64,000 nucleotides of DNA. Origin: Phytophthora sp. 'mugwort'. Its lineage: Eukaryota > Oomycota > Peronosporomycetes > Peronosporales > Peronosporaceae. Positions within the stretch are counted from its first letter, which is position 1; every line of letters begins with the position of its first letter. The stretch is taken from NCBI GenBank assembly GCA_033558025.1, contig JAUCEF010000011.1, forward strand, positions 682,001-746,000, read 5' to 3'. Both the position numbers and the translations under genes were made by a program. The notes beneath the pieces were generated by a model. It had not been told where the DNA came from, made no database searches, and saw only the letters and a program-made list of their open reading frames with translations. Shown one piece after another: positions 11,922-22,349 of the stretch.

Positions 11922-12535
11922 CGAATGTGGGCAAACCACATAATGCGGAACATCGATCGATTTACATGGGGTCAGGCTGTATCGGATCCTCCCCCGTAAT
12001 ATGTGTCCCACCTCCTTCTTGCACCTGATTCATCCGCCGAGCAACAGTTATCTGTGCTTTTTCAGCACAGATGGCCTTGAAATATGTACAAGCATCATGG
12101 AAGACTGCTAAAGCCAACGCGAGTACTGGAAAGTATTTGGGCGCCGCTTGGACAGTCAAAAACAGCGTTTAAAACACGTAAGAGAATTATCGAGGCGTTT
12201 TTTTTTTCGGGGCTTACCACCACCACCTGTGAACGACGTAATCGACCGCTGTCGCGTCTTGATAATCTGGACGACTTCGAACATCGAGACTAGTTGTCCT
12301 CCCTGTTCGCTCATCATAGTTCTAGCCTTCTACTCGTGGTCTTGCAGTAAATTCTAATTCATCCTCAAAATCGTCGGCCGCCACCGCATTCCACCTTGAA
12401 CTCGGAACTTGTCGCTTCCCTTTCGATAATGTCCCGATAGGATTGAAGTAACCTTGATTTTTCAGCAACAATGCGCGAATACGTTGGCCATATCTAATAT
12501 CTCAAACCGGCAAAATGACTTCACTACGAACGACA

Positions 12536-13259
12536 TCAAATCACGTCCACTCGACTCATAATAGTACCGCTGAAATGACCTCTTGATGTACCCGAGCATG
12601 TACTCAATCGGGTTGAAAAATGGGCATAAGCAGGGAGGGGAATTGGTACAACGCCGATGCTCCGTAAGAAGTGTACGATTTCGGGGTGTTTATGGATGAA
12701 AGCACTGTCCAGAATCCACACAGAATGTGATCCGGGGTACTGGCGAAGTTCCCCTCGTTTTGAAAAAACTGGCAGCATTTTACAAATTCAATTCGGTCAA
12801 CCACGGCTCCAATGAATGTTAGTACTGATAATCGCGGCTTTCGTTGGAGGTCGCCTCGCACAGCCAGTGTCTGGCCCTTAAGTGAATATCCCCTCTTCCT
12901 CATCGTCCCGCGATTATCGAAAAACACTTCATCCAAGACACTAGGTTTGTATAGCTCCAGTCCACTCGACTCACCTCACCTGCAAATCGGAAAACGTCCG
13001 TCTCTTTAATATGCATTGCACGTCGTTCTAGCACCTTCCAGGTTAGGCCCCAGTTGTGGGCGATTCTCCACACTGACGACTTTGAAATCTCAACGTGATG
13101 AGCGCGCTTGAAAGAGGCCTGAGCCTCGTCTAAGTATGCGAGTGGATGTTCTCCATAGAAATTACAGAGCCATGCCCTGTGCGCAGTCGTGAGTTTCTTA
13201 TCGGACGCAGTCTCAGCCCGTTCAAATGGTTGTCTCGTACACTCGAATCCAGTTGCCAA
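12536..13259 (-). pseudogene. IS630/Tc1-like DDE transposase, frameshifted
   Basis: Reading from 13259 downward: an N-terminal helical part (HRAWLCNFYGEHPLAYLDEAQ, KSSVWRIAHNWGLTWKV); then MDEVFFDNRGTMRKRGYS with the first catalytic Asp and SVLTFIGAV; then, in another frame, WILDSAFIH with the second Asp. A further frame change leads to a region that should hold the third acidic residue (around 12570-12610). At least two frameshifts are present. Confidence 0.8.
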
Positions 13260-13683
13260 TAGTGCCCCTCCGATTTATGATATAGGTGCGCAAGCATGCT
13301 CCGTGAGTAGCCAAGGTTGCAATACTCATATAGACAGTGAAAGACGGTGCTTGGGTGGGCATGCTAATGCGTTACGGCTACTTCCATACTCCTGATCTTT
13401 CGAAAGCCAGATACACCAATATCAATATATGATGAAGCTGGAACCCCGGGCCTGGTAGCAACCACCAAACTGCAATTATTATGTCAGCACAAAACAATGC
13501 AAGCTCCACGTACGCTTGTTTGCCGCGTGCTTGTTGCGGCGGCGTGCGCAGCTTCGATGCGGTTGGTTGCGCCCCACGGCTGAAACTAAGTTGATTCAGC
13601 GTATCGAATCAGATCACTCCGTCGATTGCTGCGTATTACCACCAATAGTCCTCGATCTGTAAATTTGGTCGGAACGCACAATA

Positions 13684-13851
13684 TGTAGAAGCCTTAAAAG
13701 TGATCACCTATAAATATATTCAGTCTTATATCTACCTAGTTTTAATAATAGTCCCCTCAGACCAGGGGCTTGGGACTGCTGTTCACTGAGAGTTTGTATA
13801 CTTGCCGGAAGCTCTGCTTCCTGTGCGCAAGGTGTTCTGTGCCCCGTCACA
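13684..13851 (+). repeat. 5' LTR, right part
   Basis: Matches the end of the 3' LTR: CCTATAAATATATTCAGTCTTA, CTGCTGTTCACTGAGAGTTTGTATAC and CTTCCTGTGCGCAAGG, ending in CACA. CTATAAATA could be the LTR TATA box. Confidence 0.88.
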
Positions 13852-16490
13852 CTTGGTAGAATTTGTAGTTAATCTACGCCTACCTGAAACCTCTGGGCCC
13901 TAGCAACATGGACCGGAATGAGTTTCCACATCTGAACGACTCACAGTTTGAGTCCATTCGTAAGTTTGCTGACATTTTTGACAGGATGCCTTGCGCAGCT
14001 TGGCGTCGTCAACGCAAGCTGAGCAGATTGAGGGCATGACCGCGTTCAACATACACGAGTGGGGGCTCATCGAATATGTTCGGAGCAACCTTCAGGTTCC
14101 GGCCGCAGAGCCGAAACCGGTCTACCCCAAGCCGTTGAGGCTGAAGGTAAACCCTTATGAAGGGAAGGAATGTGAAACTTTCACTTCTGGGTGCGGGAAA
14201 TATAGTTCGCAATGGGTGCGGCTCTCATCTCTTCCGAGCACCACACGCCGACAGATTCCCTGGCCGACCTGAAGACTGATGAAATCGCGGAGGTGATACT
14301 CTTGAAGCAAGAGTCAACTCCAGATGAATTGAATTCCTCCTCGGTTATGGACGAGGGCGTCCTGGAGGCATTTTCCTCCCAGCGTGCCTCGCGCTTGGTT
14401 CTGAGATTTTCAAGAAACCCGAAAAATCCAGTGTATCCTTTAGTGATGGAGTTCGAGGACGTGGTATCAACTCCCACCGGTTCGTGGGATCAGGCACGAG
14501 ATTGAACACCAAAGTACTGTGTCACCAGCCAATGGCCACTGCCTAGCGAGAAGTGCGAAGTCGTTAATGCCTTCTTCGCCGCAAAGGCCAAGGCAAGCAT
14601 GGTGCTTGAATCGAAATCCCCGCACTCAACGCCAACCTTCTGCGTTCGGAAGCAGAACGGGAAGTGGCGTCTGGTTCATGTTTTTAATAAGCTGAACAAC
14701 GCAACGGTGCCGGCCCAGACACCCATCCCGCGAAAGGATATGTTGTAAAACAACATGGCCGGGTGCAAGTTATACAGCGCCCTGGATCTTGTACATGGAT
14801 ACTACCAGATCCTATGCGCGAGATCGACATCCTACTCACCGCAGTGAGCACCCCGAGCGGTATGCTCTGGGAGTGGCTGATGCTGCCATAGGGCCTGTCT
14901 ATGACCCCTGCGACGTTTAATCGCCTGGTCATGGTAGTTGTTTAGACCACTGCGTGCGTACGCACAGTCGTACTTCGACGACATCTCGTCCATAGCCGTG
15001 CCGAGGGAGGCAAGACGGCTATGGAGGTGTATTTAGAGCACCTCCGTCGAGTGTTGGAGGTCACGAAAGCGAACCAGCTATATGCCAACATCGATTAGTG
15101 CGTCTTCGCGGCGCAAGAGATCAAAGTTCTCGGTTATTTCGTTAGCAACGTCACCGTTCGAGCCGACCCGGAGAACGTCAAGGCCATTTCGGCTTGGCCA
15201 AAGCCAAGGCCCCAGAAGGACCGGAGGAAGTGGCTAGGCTTGACCGACTACCTCCATAAGTAGAGCAAAGGGTACGCGGGTCTGGCTAGACCCTTGTCGG
15301 ATCTTCTAAGCAGGATACCGACTGGCACGGGGGGCATGACCACCAAGAAGCCTTTGGCAATGTCAAGGCAAGCTTTTAGAAGGCGCCTATCCTGGCACTG
15401 CCGGACGAGATGAAGCCGTTCAGCGTCGTCTGCGATGCATCCGACAACGCAATCGGATGTGCATTGCTGCGGGACGTGAACTACCCCCTTCGTGACAAGG
15501 AGCTGCTTGCCATGAAGTACGCCCTTGTCAATGTTTGGGTGCACCTCCTGGGCTCCCACCCCTTTGTGATCTACACAGATCATGCATCCTTACGGACGGC
15601 GACAAATTTGCCCCATTTGTCCCAAAGGTTGGCGAGGTGACTATCCGTCTTCGCGGAATACAACTTCCGTGTCGAATACAAGCCTGGCAAGCTCAACGTG
15701 CATGCCGTTGTCATGCAGGCTAGACTATGCGCTAGCGCACATAAGCCGTGCCACGACCGATCTATACGATCGGATATGCATGGCGTATCGAAGGTGACGA
15801 AGCCCTGGCACCTTGGTGCGTTTCAAGCCGCTGGCAATGAGCCAAGGCCGAGTGGCTCACGCCACGCCAGAGAACCCGGCTCCATCGATACTAGTGGACC
15901 GATGGCCTGCTCTACTATCGAGTGGAACCCCCTGAACCCCCCACGACTCGTTGTACCAAACGACGAAGATCTCAAGTTTGACATCCTTCAGGGGGGGAAC
16001 GATGCGCCGCCCAGCGGTCACTTGGGCCATGAGAAGACCTTCCAGTCGGTCTCTCAGTACGTTGGGTGGGCCCACATGTGCAAGTGGGAGCGTGTACGTA
16101 AAGACATGCGAAACAGGCCAGCGGGTGAAACCCGCCGGACACTCCTCAGATGCCAGCCCATTCCAGCGGACTGCTGAAAGACGATGAGTCTTGACTTCAT
16201 CTTTGGACTTCTAGCCGACGGCCACGGAAACACCGGCATCTTGGTGTTTGTGTGCCGTCTGAGCAAAATGGTGCGTCTTGCTCCGGTCAAAGACACAGTG
16301 ACCGGGGAACAGACTGCGAAGCTGTTCTTGGGTGGCGTTTTCCGCCATCATGGTCTGCCGGAGACAATTGTCTCGGATCGTGTCCCGCGGTTTACCGCTG
16401 CGTTCTGGCGAACGCTGTTCCAACTACTTGGAACAAGGCTGCACATGTCCACTGCCGATCATCCTCAAACGGATGGGCAGACGGAGCGTA

Positions 16491-16528
16491 TGTCCTCAAG
16501 CACTCGGTTGACCGAGTGCTTGAGGACA
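16491..16528. repeat. perfect 18-bp palindrome at an integrase frameshift
   Basis: Arms 16491-16508 and 16511-16528 are exact reverse complements around a 2-nt centre (TG). About 17 nt appear inserted between GAGCGT and GTTGACCGAG. Removing them restores the integrase frame expected after QTER. Confidence 0.9.
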
Positions 16529-17172
16529 CTCTACGCAGTATCTGTGCGGAGGCTCCTCGCACTTGGTCAGAATGCCTGCCAGTAGTTGAGTTTGCCCTCA
16601 ACAATGCGGTTCACGCATCGACCGGGTATACTCCGTTCTACCAGAACGGCATACGCCATCCACGGATGCCGCTCACTTTACGAGGCAGCACCCGGCTTCG
16701 GTTCTAAGTCGGGGGAGGCTTGGAAAGCGCTTTCCTTCCACGTCTCGGACATGAGACCTGTTTCCTTGCGGAAACAAGTGGGGCCTTTTATAGACACCAG
16801 GCTGAACGTCATCAGCCGTGTCCGTGACGCCATGACATACGCACAGGACAAACAAAAGGAGTACTCTGACAAGAATGGAAGGGGGAAACTTAAACGTGTT
16901 TAAAAACAAAAAATGTGAGTGAATTAGTCCTACTAGACACTAGGAACTTGCCACTCGCCACGGTAAGTTCCGTATGGAGCAACAAGTTGAAGCACCGCTT
17001 CTGGCCAGGTATGGTGCGGCATATACCATTGACCTGCCTAAATCGATGACGACCCACCCGACGTTCTACGTGGGCTGTCTGAAGCGGTACCATGACCCAC
17101 AGGGTTCACAGACCCCAGTTCTACAAAGCGAGGCTGCGACGCTTGTCTCTGAGCGCGCCCAGAGCCAGAGGC

Positions 17173-17660
17173 TTAGGTCCCTTGTGGGGCCGCAGAAGGG
17201 ACTCCATACGAAGGAACCGCGGCTGCATGCGCCGAGTATAAGTCATAGTGATACGGCTGGAAGTACGCAGGAGGCGCTCCCGCCTGGGGCACAGGCCGCA
17301 GAAGGTCCCGAACGAGAGACAACTCCCGTTGGACTCGGTCCATGGACGCCCAAAAGGCATCGAGACGTTGGAAGATCTCGTTCACGTCATTCGTGCGACG
17401 GTCGACCCGTCCTTTGAGGGCCGACAAGTCGTCGGCCAGCCGATTCGCGTCGTCACGATCGGCCCAAGGACCCCAAAGCTCCCGGCCTGGGCGGTAGCAG
17501 CCCCGCCCTCACCAAGTCCAAGCGCAATCTCAAGCGCAAGGACTCGACGACGGAGAGCGGTGTCTTTAACGACACGAGGTGGAGCCGACGGCGGCACACC
17601 AGGTCCTGAGCTGGACCGGAAGGGTGGCGCCTCATACTCGTACTCGTTTGAGGGTACCAC
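17173..17660 (-). other. antisense open frame with coiled coil, opposite the integrase-chromodomain spacer
   Basis: On the minus strand a frame from 17660 to about 17390 (NEYEYEAPPF, ALRRRVLALEIALGL) and, after one frame change, a frame from 17427 to 17173 (LSALKGRVDRRTNDVNEI, MDRVQRELSLVRDLL) read as a Pro/Ser-rich and coiled-coil protein. The sense strand here is low-complexity and only partly open. It might be a genuine antisense accessory protein of the element, or a mirror of sense-strand composition. The heptad pattern argues for the former. Confidence 0.4.
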
Positions 17661-17882
17661 CCCCTCTCCTTGATCGTAATGGGGAGACCCACTACCACGT
17701 GGAGCGTGTGCTCCAGGAGCGGCGTGTTCACGGGAAGCGCCAGCTCCGCGTGAAGTGGAGGGGGTACTTGGAAACTGAGTGCTCCTGGGAGCCGTACGAA
17801 CGCCTCCAGGCTGACTACCCGAAGGCTGTCGCGATCTGGGAACAGAATCGGCAGCGGCTTCGTAAGTAGTTCGGACTTACTT

Positions 17883-18486
17883 GCCCGAACGGGGTGTGGT
17901 CGTAGAGCCAAGACCATGCCCGCGCTCAGCGACTGTCAAGTTCTTGACCGGAGAACGAGGTTTCTCATCGTGAGCCTGGTCTCCCTTGGTGGTCAGATGT
18001 CTTCACCATGTCACCATCGTCGCCATGATGGCTAGACAGCGGGGACGGGACCCAAGCGAGTCGGACTGACTCGAGTCGCCGTCAGACCCCTTGACAAGCG
18101 GGATTTCATTATCACCCCACGACATGGGAGACTTGTCCGAGTTCACCTCATAGTCCACAAGGATCTCAGGGTCCTCCTCAGTGCCTTGGGGGTCACCTTG
18201 GATGCCACCTTGGTGGATCCCTTACTGGCCGAGCCTTTGCCAGACGGCTTAGAGCTCCTAGTCTGCTGCTTGGAAGCAACAGGCTTGGCAGGCGCTTTCA
18301 CACCGCTGCCAAACCGAGTCTTGGTCGTGCTTGGGTTAAAAAGGAAATGAGCCGGCTGCGGAAACTAACCGCAGCGAAGTCGATGAAATTCGACTTGGAT
18401 AGTGAACGGCGACGACTTCCTTTCATTCGCTCTGGATGGTCGATAAACCAAACGTAAGTCTGTGACAAGTCAGTCTTCAGGGCAGG
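17883..18486 (-). pseudogene. antisense accessory ORF between pol and 3' LTR
   Basis: Reading minus from just inside the 3' LTR: DLSQTYVWFIDHPERMKG and SKSNFIDFAAVSF; then after a frame change a basic Lys/Ser-rich stretch (GSGVKAPAKPVASKQQ, SGKGSASKGSTKVASKV); then an acidic stretch (EEDPEILVDYEVNSDKSP, KGSDGDSSQSDS); and a tail (DEKPRSPVKNLTVAERG) ending at a TAA near 17881-17883. Several frameshifts are present. The basic-then-acidic layout and sustained protein-like composition suggest a former gene rather than chance. No domain is recognised. Antisense extra ORFs at this position are known from some plant LTR elements. Confidence 0.5.
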
Positions 18487-18783
18487 TGTACCCAACATCA
18501 CTATGACGTCACGGTAATGACATCACGGATAGGTACCACACATATGGTACAAAAACCTTAAAGTCACCCAATAGGATAACATCTAGGCTACTTTATAGGT
18601 GACTAATAGTTAGTATGTAGACGCATTAAAAGGGGTCACCTACAAATATATTCAGTCTTAAATCTACCTAATTTTGGTAACAGTCCCACAGACCAGGGAC
18701 TTGTGAACTGCTGTTCACTGAGAGTTTGTATACTCTCCGGAAGTCACACTTCCTGTGCGCAAGGCGTTGTATGCCCCGCCACA
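18487..18783 (+). repeat. 3' LTR of the chromodomain Gypsy element
   Basis: About 297 bp, TGTACCC to CCACA, matching both halves of the interrupted 5' LTR with substitutions and small indels (for example an extra TAATGACATCACGG). It contains CTACAAATATATTCAG, a likely TATA-type promoter. Confidence 0.88.
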
Positions 18784-19440
18784 GCACCACATCTCTCGTT
18801 GCATCAGATCAAAAGATCCTTGACTGTTTCATCTCGTAATGTTTCCAAACGAACGTGGCTCGTTCGTAGTCCTCATTACTAATGCTTGTTCCTCGGAAAT
18901 CGGTATAGTCTTTTAAGGAATAGCAGTTTGATTGGGTACATTGAATGATTTGATGTGTTATAATGGAAATAGGCCTTTAGCAAGACCACACGCATCGAAT
19001 CTTGTCTTCCTACTCATACTCACCGAAATATGTTTCAGCAGGAACATAGTTGCTAATATGAAGCATCTTCATGCCTGAGGTAGCGATGCACATGTAGCTC
19101 GAATCCTTGGTAACACATTTGACGTTTTTCGGTATCTATCAGAGCTCGTAAATGGGCACCGTAATTTGTGCACTTACCTACCCACCCGTACCCGTGAGTC
19201 TCATGGGTGGGTGGGGGTACCCTAATTGGTTTCGAATACGGCGGCAGGTGGGTGAGGGCAACCCGATTAAGCCTGTATTATAATAGAGCGATAAACTTAA
19301 CTACAGTTTAGCTTCGAGTCCCACCATAACAGACGTACAACTAATTTAATGATTTTTAGGCCGGCATGGATGGGCGGGTACGGGTATCAGAACTGCCCGT
19401 GGGTAGACTGGCGGGTGGGGCTTGGGTACCCGATTGAAAC
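18784..19440. repeat. no gene; cluster of GGGTACCC/ACCCGTACCC words
   Basis: No coding frame is supported. Between about 19176 and 19435 short GC-rich words (CACCCGTACCCG, GGTGGGGGTACCC, GGGCGGGTACGGG, TTGGGTACCCG) recur in both orientations. Such short subterminal repeats occur in hAT-type DNA transposons, but no transposase is visible nearby, so the assignment is open. Confidence 0.4.
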
Positions 19441-19734
19441 TCAACAACGGGGTAAGCAGTCCATAAAGCTGCGCTTACGACCTCTGGAACCTATGACGGT
19501 GAACAAGTTGCTCTTAATCATATTTTTTATATATATTCCATATAGCAGAGTTAAACTCCGATACTGGTGTTGTCCATGTGTTGCTTGATTTTCCAATAAT
19601 TTGATCCCACCTTCCCGAATCCATTTCTTTTGGAAACCGAAGAAACTGGCATAAATCACATTCTCGATCCAGCTAACAACATCATAGATTGAGTACTTCT
19701 TCCCAAATTTTAAACCAGGGATTTTCCATACCAC
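19441..19734 (-). CDS. unrecognised open frame, possible gene fragment
   Basis: A 97-aa minus-strand frame from 19734 with protein-like composition (KKYSIYDVVSWIENVIYASF, FGFQKKWIREGGIKLL). No family recognised. It lies between two retroelements next to the GGGTACCC cluster, so it may be a fragment of a DNA transposon or a host gene. Confidence 0.25.
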   Translation of the reverse strand: MVWKIPGLKFGKKYSIYDVVSWIENVIYASFFGFQKKWIREGGIKLLENQATHGQHQYRSLTLLYGIYIKNMIKSNLFTVIGSRGRKRSFMDCLPRC

Positions 19735-20194
19735 TAAAACCGTGAGCTTTGATAGTCGTTGGAGAATTGGATTATACGTTGCACATCATACTGGATCTTT
19801 AAATTAACTGCGCTAATGTAAATAAACATATTCTTCTGCAGTCGTTCGGCTCAGCATTTACAAATCATCTTACTCCCCCGGACAGACTATCCGCTGCCTA
19901 TACCAAAACATGGATGTGCTCATTCGTGAAGACAGTGTTTTCGCCATGGCGATCACCTGTCATCTTGAAGATAGCCTCGAAGCCATACACGACGAAGTGA
20001 CCAATCATTTTAATGGAATACTTCGTCAGCATTGATTTAATAGCGTTCTGAGTCTGTAGACAGTTGGCTCAGCCGGGAAGCTCTCGATATTTACGAGCTC
20101 ACACTGATTTTGATATGATTTCAAAGCTTGTCGGATCTAACAAAAATCATCCCACGCTTTGAACGCGCTGGCGTGCTCGGCCTGACATCTCCCC

Positions 20195-20850
20195 CCGGTT
20201 GAGTTCACGTTGGAGAAGTGCGTTAGTAAACGAACCATTTTTGGAGATACGCGAGGATGATGCAACATCCTTGAACACGCCGAACTATCCGTGTATACAT
20301 CAAACGGACGTCCGTGTAGGTAACGTCTCCACTTTTCCGTAGCTGTTTTAATGGCTAACAGCTCCTTCTCGTGCGTTGGCCATCCACGTTCATGCTAATT
20401 TAACTTCTTCGAATAGAATGCGATCGGATGGTCAACACCATCATAGTTCTGGGACAGAACGCCACCCATGCAGTACCCAGATGCATTGGTAATCACCGAA
20501 TCTTTTTTGGAATGGCGAAGATGTTCGACACCCAGGGTGAGGTTGACAATTCGACCCACCCTTTACGCAAGTTTTCCTCCATAAATTCTTCGAGTGCATC
20601 TTGCTTCAATTTTGATAAGCGAAACGGAGGTCTCGAGCTTGGTTTAGCGCCTTCTTTCAGTTCTTACTCGAAGTTAACCTCTCGCGACGGAGTGAGGTTA
20701 TCAGGTAAATTATTCGGGAACACATCCACAAATTCATCAAGAACCACCTTGCAGATAGGTTCAGGAATATATTTCAACTCCTCGCTCTCAGTGACCTTAA
20801 CACGAAAGACTTGCACATAGTCTCCTTGTCTCTTATAATAGGTGAATGTG
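20195..20850 (-). pseudogene. RT start fused to RNase H by internal deletion
   Basis: The minus strand reads DALEEFMEENLRKGWVEL and SPWVSNIFAIPKK (start of the RT fingers), then jumps directly to NASGYCMGGVLSQ, HPIAFYSKKLN and THEKELLAIKTATEKW of RNase H. The catalytic YxDD region of RT is absent. A TAG follows FYSKKLN. Confidence 0.75.
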
Positions 20851-21021
20851 GGACCATCGACTTCAACGAAGTGAAAATTCTCAGGGGTTTCGACATCTCC
20901 TATCTGTCAACTCACTATGGGGTTGTACTGGACGAACCAGGGCTTACCAAAGATCACCTCGTGTGATTCTGGTAACTGCCATTTTACAAGCTTTATGGAC
21001 GGAAATACGTAGCTGTCCATC

Positions 21022-22349
21022 TTAACCGTAGCTTGGACATGGGTGGACTTCCTGTCTAGCAGTCACTGTTCCATCGAACCTTGTTGCTTGTAACTTCCGC
21101 GAAGTCAGCACAGTAGTTGCGATACCGGGCTTGATCATGTTCCTACTGGCACCAGTATCCAGTAGAATTCGGGCAACCTTTCCGTTGATTCTTCCCTTCC
21201 GGATGAACAGATTCGCGCTTGTACTATGCTGCGCTGCATTAACCTTTCGGTTATCTGATTCGCACATATCAGGTACTTCCACTGGTACCGATTCGCGCAT
21301 ACCATTTTCTCCCGTCATGGCAGGTGTAGTTTCCTTAGCTTCAGTACTTACGGACTGTGTGGTCTTTCCTTGCGTCACCAATTGCTCTTGGATGTTCGCT
21401 ACACTCATCGTCAAGTGCTCCGTGACAACCGTTTCCGTGATGTCATCAGGGTTGTCATCATTTTGATTTGCCCTGTTCAACCTTGCCTGCCCACGACAAC
21501 GTCGTTGATTCGAGTGTTTATACCTCGGTGGGTGTCCTCTGGCTTTCTGCTGCGATCGAATAGGGCATTGGTTAGGCCTATGAGCAGCGCTTCCACACCT
21601 GAAACACAGGTTATGGCGTATGCACGCATCTCGCGATGGCACATGCACGCTATCAATTTCCATTGGCTCCGCTGCATTACCATCGTTCGTGTGTTTTCGT
21701 TCTTACGCTCGGTACTTACGACACTCTTTGTTTCCATCCGAACGTCCATGGTGAGGATGAGATCGATCATAGTCTAACGCTGTTGTTACAGCTTTCGCAA
21801 GCGTCTTGCAACGTCGATATTGAACCTCTTCACGTACACTGGACGATAGTTCACGTAAAAAGTTGCTGATTTTGTCCAGTTCCTCCAGTTTTGTGACTTG
21901 CGTCACTAGGTCGCGAAACTTGCTGACATAGTCAGGCAAATCTTTGCAACTGCGCTCTTTCAAGTCGTTCATCTGCTCTCGCAGACGCTCCTGCAGGTCC
22001 TTGGGTACGAACTCGGCTTCCAACTTCAAAACGAAGTCGTCGACACTCGCAAAAGTGTCTATTTCAGCCATGTACCAGTGTGCAGCACCATGCTTCAGCG
22101 TTCCGGCAATCACGCCAACATCTTCAGAGCTGCCTCCTTGTATGCGATACGCTTAGCTTTAAAGTACTGGTCAATCTGCTGTTTGTATAAAGCAAATGAC
22201 TCGTTCATGGTACCGCTGTACGTAGGCAGTGTTACACCTTCCAGTTTGAGCTCAGAGACCTGTTTCATGTGCGTGAGAGTCTCAATGAGCTCGGTTCGCT
22301 TCTGGATCGAAGCGATCATACTCTGCATACAATTTGCAGGATTCGCCAT
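21022..22349 (-). pseudogene. Gypsy gag with zinc knuckle and protease start
   Basis: Gag starts at ATG 22349 (LEGVTLPTYSGTMNESFALY, the usual start of a retrotransposon gag domain). It changes frame near 22115, runs to 21703 (AAHWYMAEID, YVSKFRDLVTQVTKLEEL), changes frame again, and continues 21663-21022. There a CCHC knuckle (CFRCGSAAHRPNQC) and an aspartic protease start (RILLDTGASRNMI) are readable. Two frame breaks make it non-functional. Confidence 0.82.

Larger units (their letters stand above)
10890..13681 (-). mobile_element. IS630/Tc1-like DNA transposon nested in the 5' LTR
   Basis: The LTR sequence stops after TA at 10888-10889 and resumes after TA at 13682-13683. Removing the 2792-bp insert restores the order seen in the intact 3' LTR (TTAGTA then TGTAG). 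The ends are only weakly inverted (TTTCGCGTTTGAG versus TTGTGCGTTCCGA), consistent with age. It carries a minus-strand transposase remnant at 12536-13259. Confidence 0.8.
13908..17869 (+). pseudogene. Gypsy gag-pol with chromodomain, multiply broken
   Basis: Order on the plus strand: short gag part (13.9-14.2 kb; MTAFNIHEWGLIEYV); a deletion that joins it to pre-RT sequence (PVYPLVMEFEDVVS); reverse transcriptase 14.55-15.25 kb (FCVRKQNGKWRLVHVFNKLN, and SYFDDIS with the YxDD core still readable near 14970); RNase H 15.4-15.7 kb (FSVVCDASDNAIGCALL, DKELLAMKYAL, YTDHASLRTATN); integrase 15.95-16.65 kb (MSLDFIFGL, VSDRVPRF, HPQTDGQTER); tether 16.95-17.15 kb; chromodomain 17.67-17.87 kb (HVERVLQERR, LRVKWRGYLETECSWEPYE), ending at the TAG at 17867-17869. 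Stops and frame changes occur throughout. One frameshift coincides exactly with an inverted micro-duplication at 16491-16528. Confidence 0.88.
10753..18783 (+). mobile_element. decayed Gypsy retrotransposon with chromodomain, carrying a nested DNA transposon
   Basis: Two related LTRs (starting TGTACCCAA, ending TCACA or CCACA) bound the element: 10753-13851, interrupted by a 2.8-kb insertion, and 18487-18783. The interior holds gag remnants, reverse transcriptase, RNase H, integrase and a chromodomain, in that order on the plus strand, all with frameshifts or stops. The bases flanking the two outer LTR ends do not match (AATGG versus GCACC), so no target duplication is left. That suggests recombination or old age. 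Confidence 0.9.

Noticed and set aside
17453..17917. 154-aa minus-strand open frame overlapping the chromodomain
   Set aside because: It is in a different frame from the coiled-coil antisense frame and is a Leu/Arg/Pro-rich mirror of the sense CDS.
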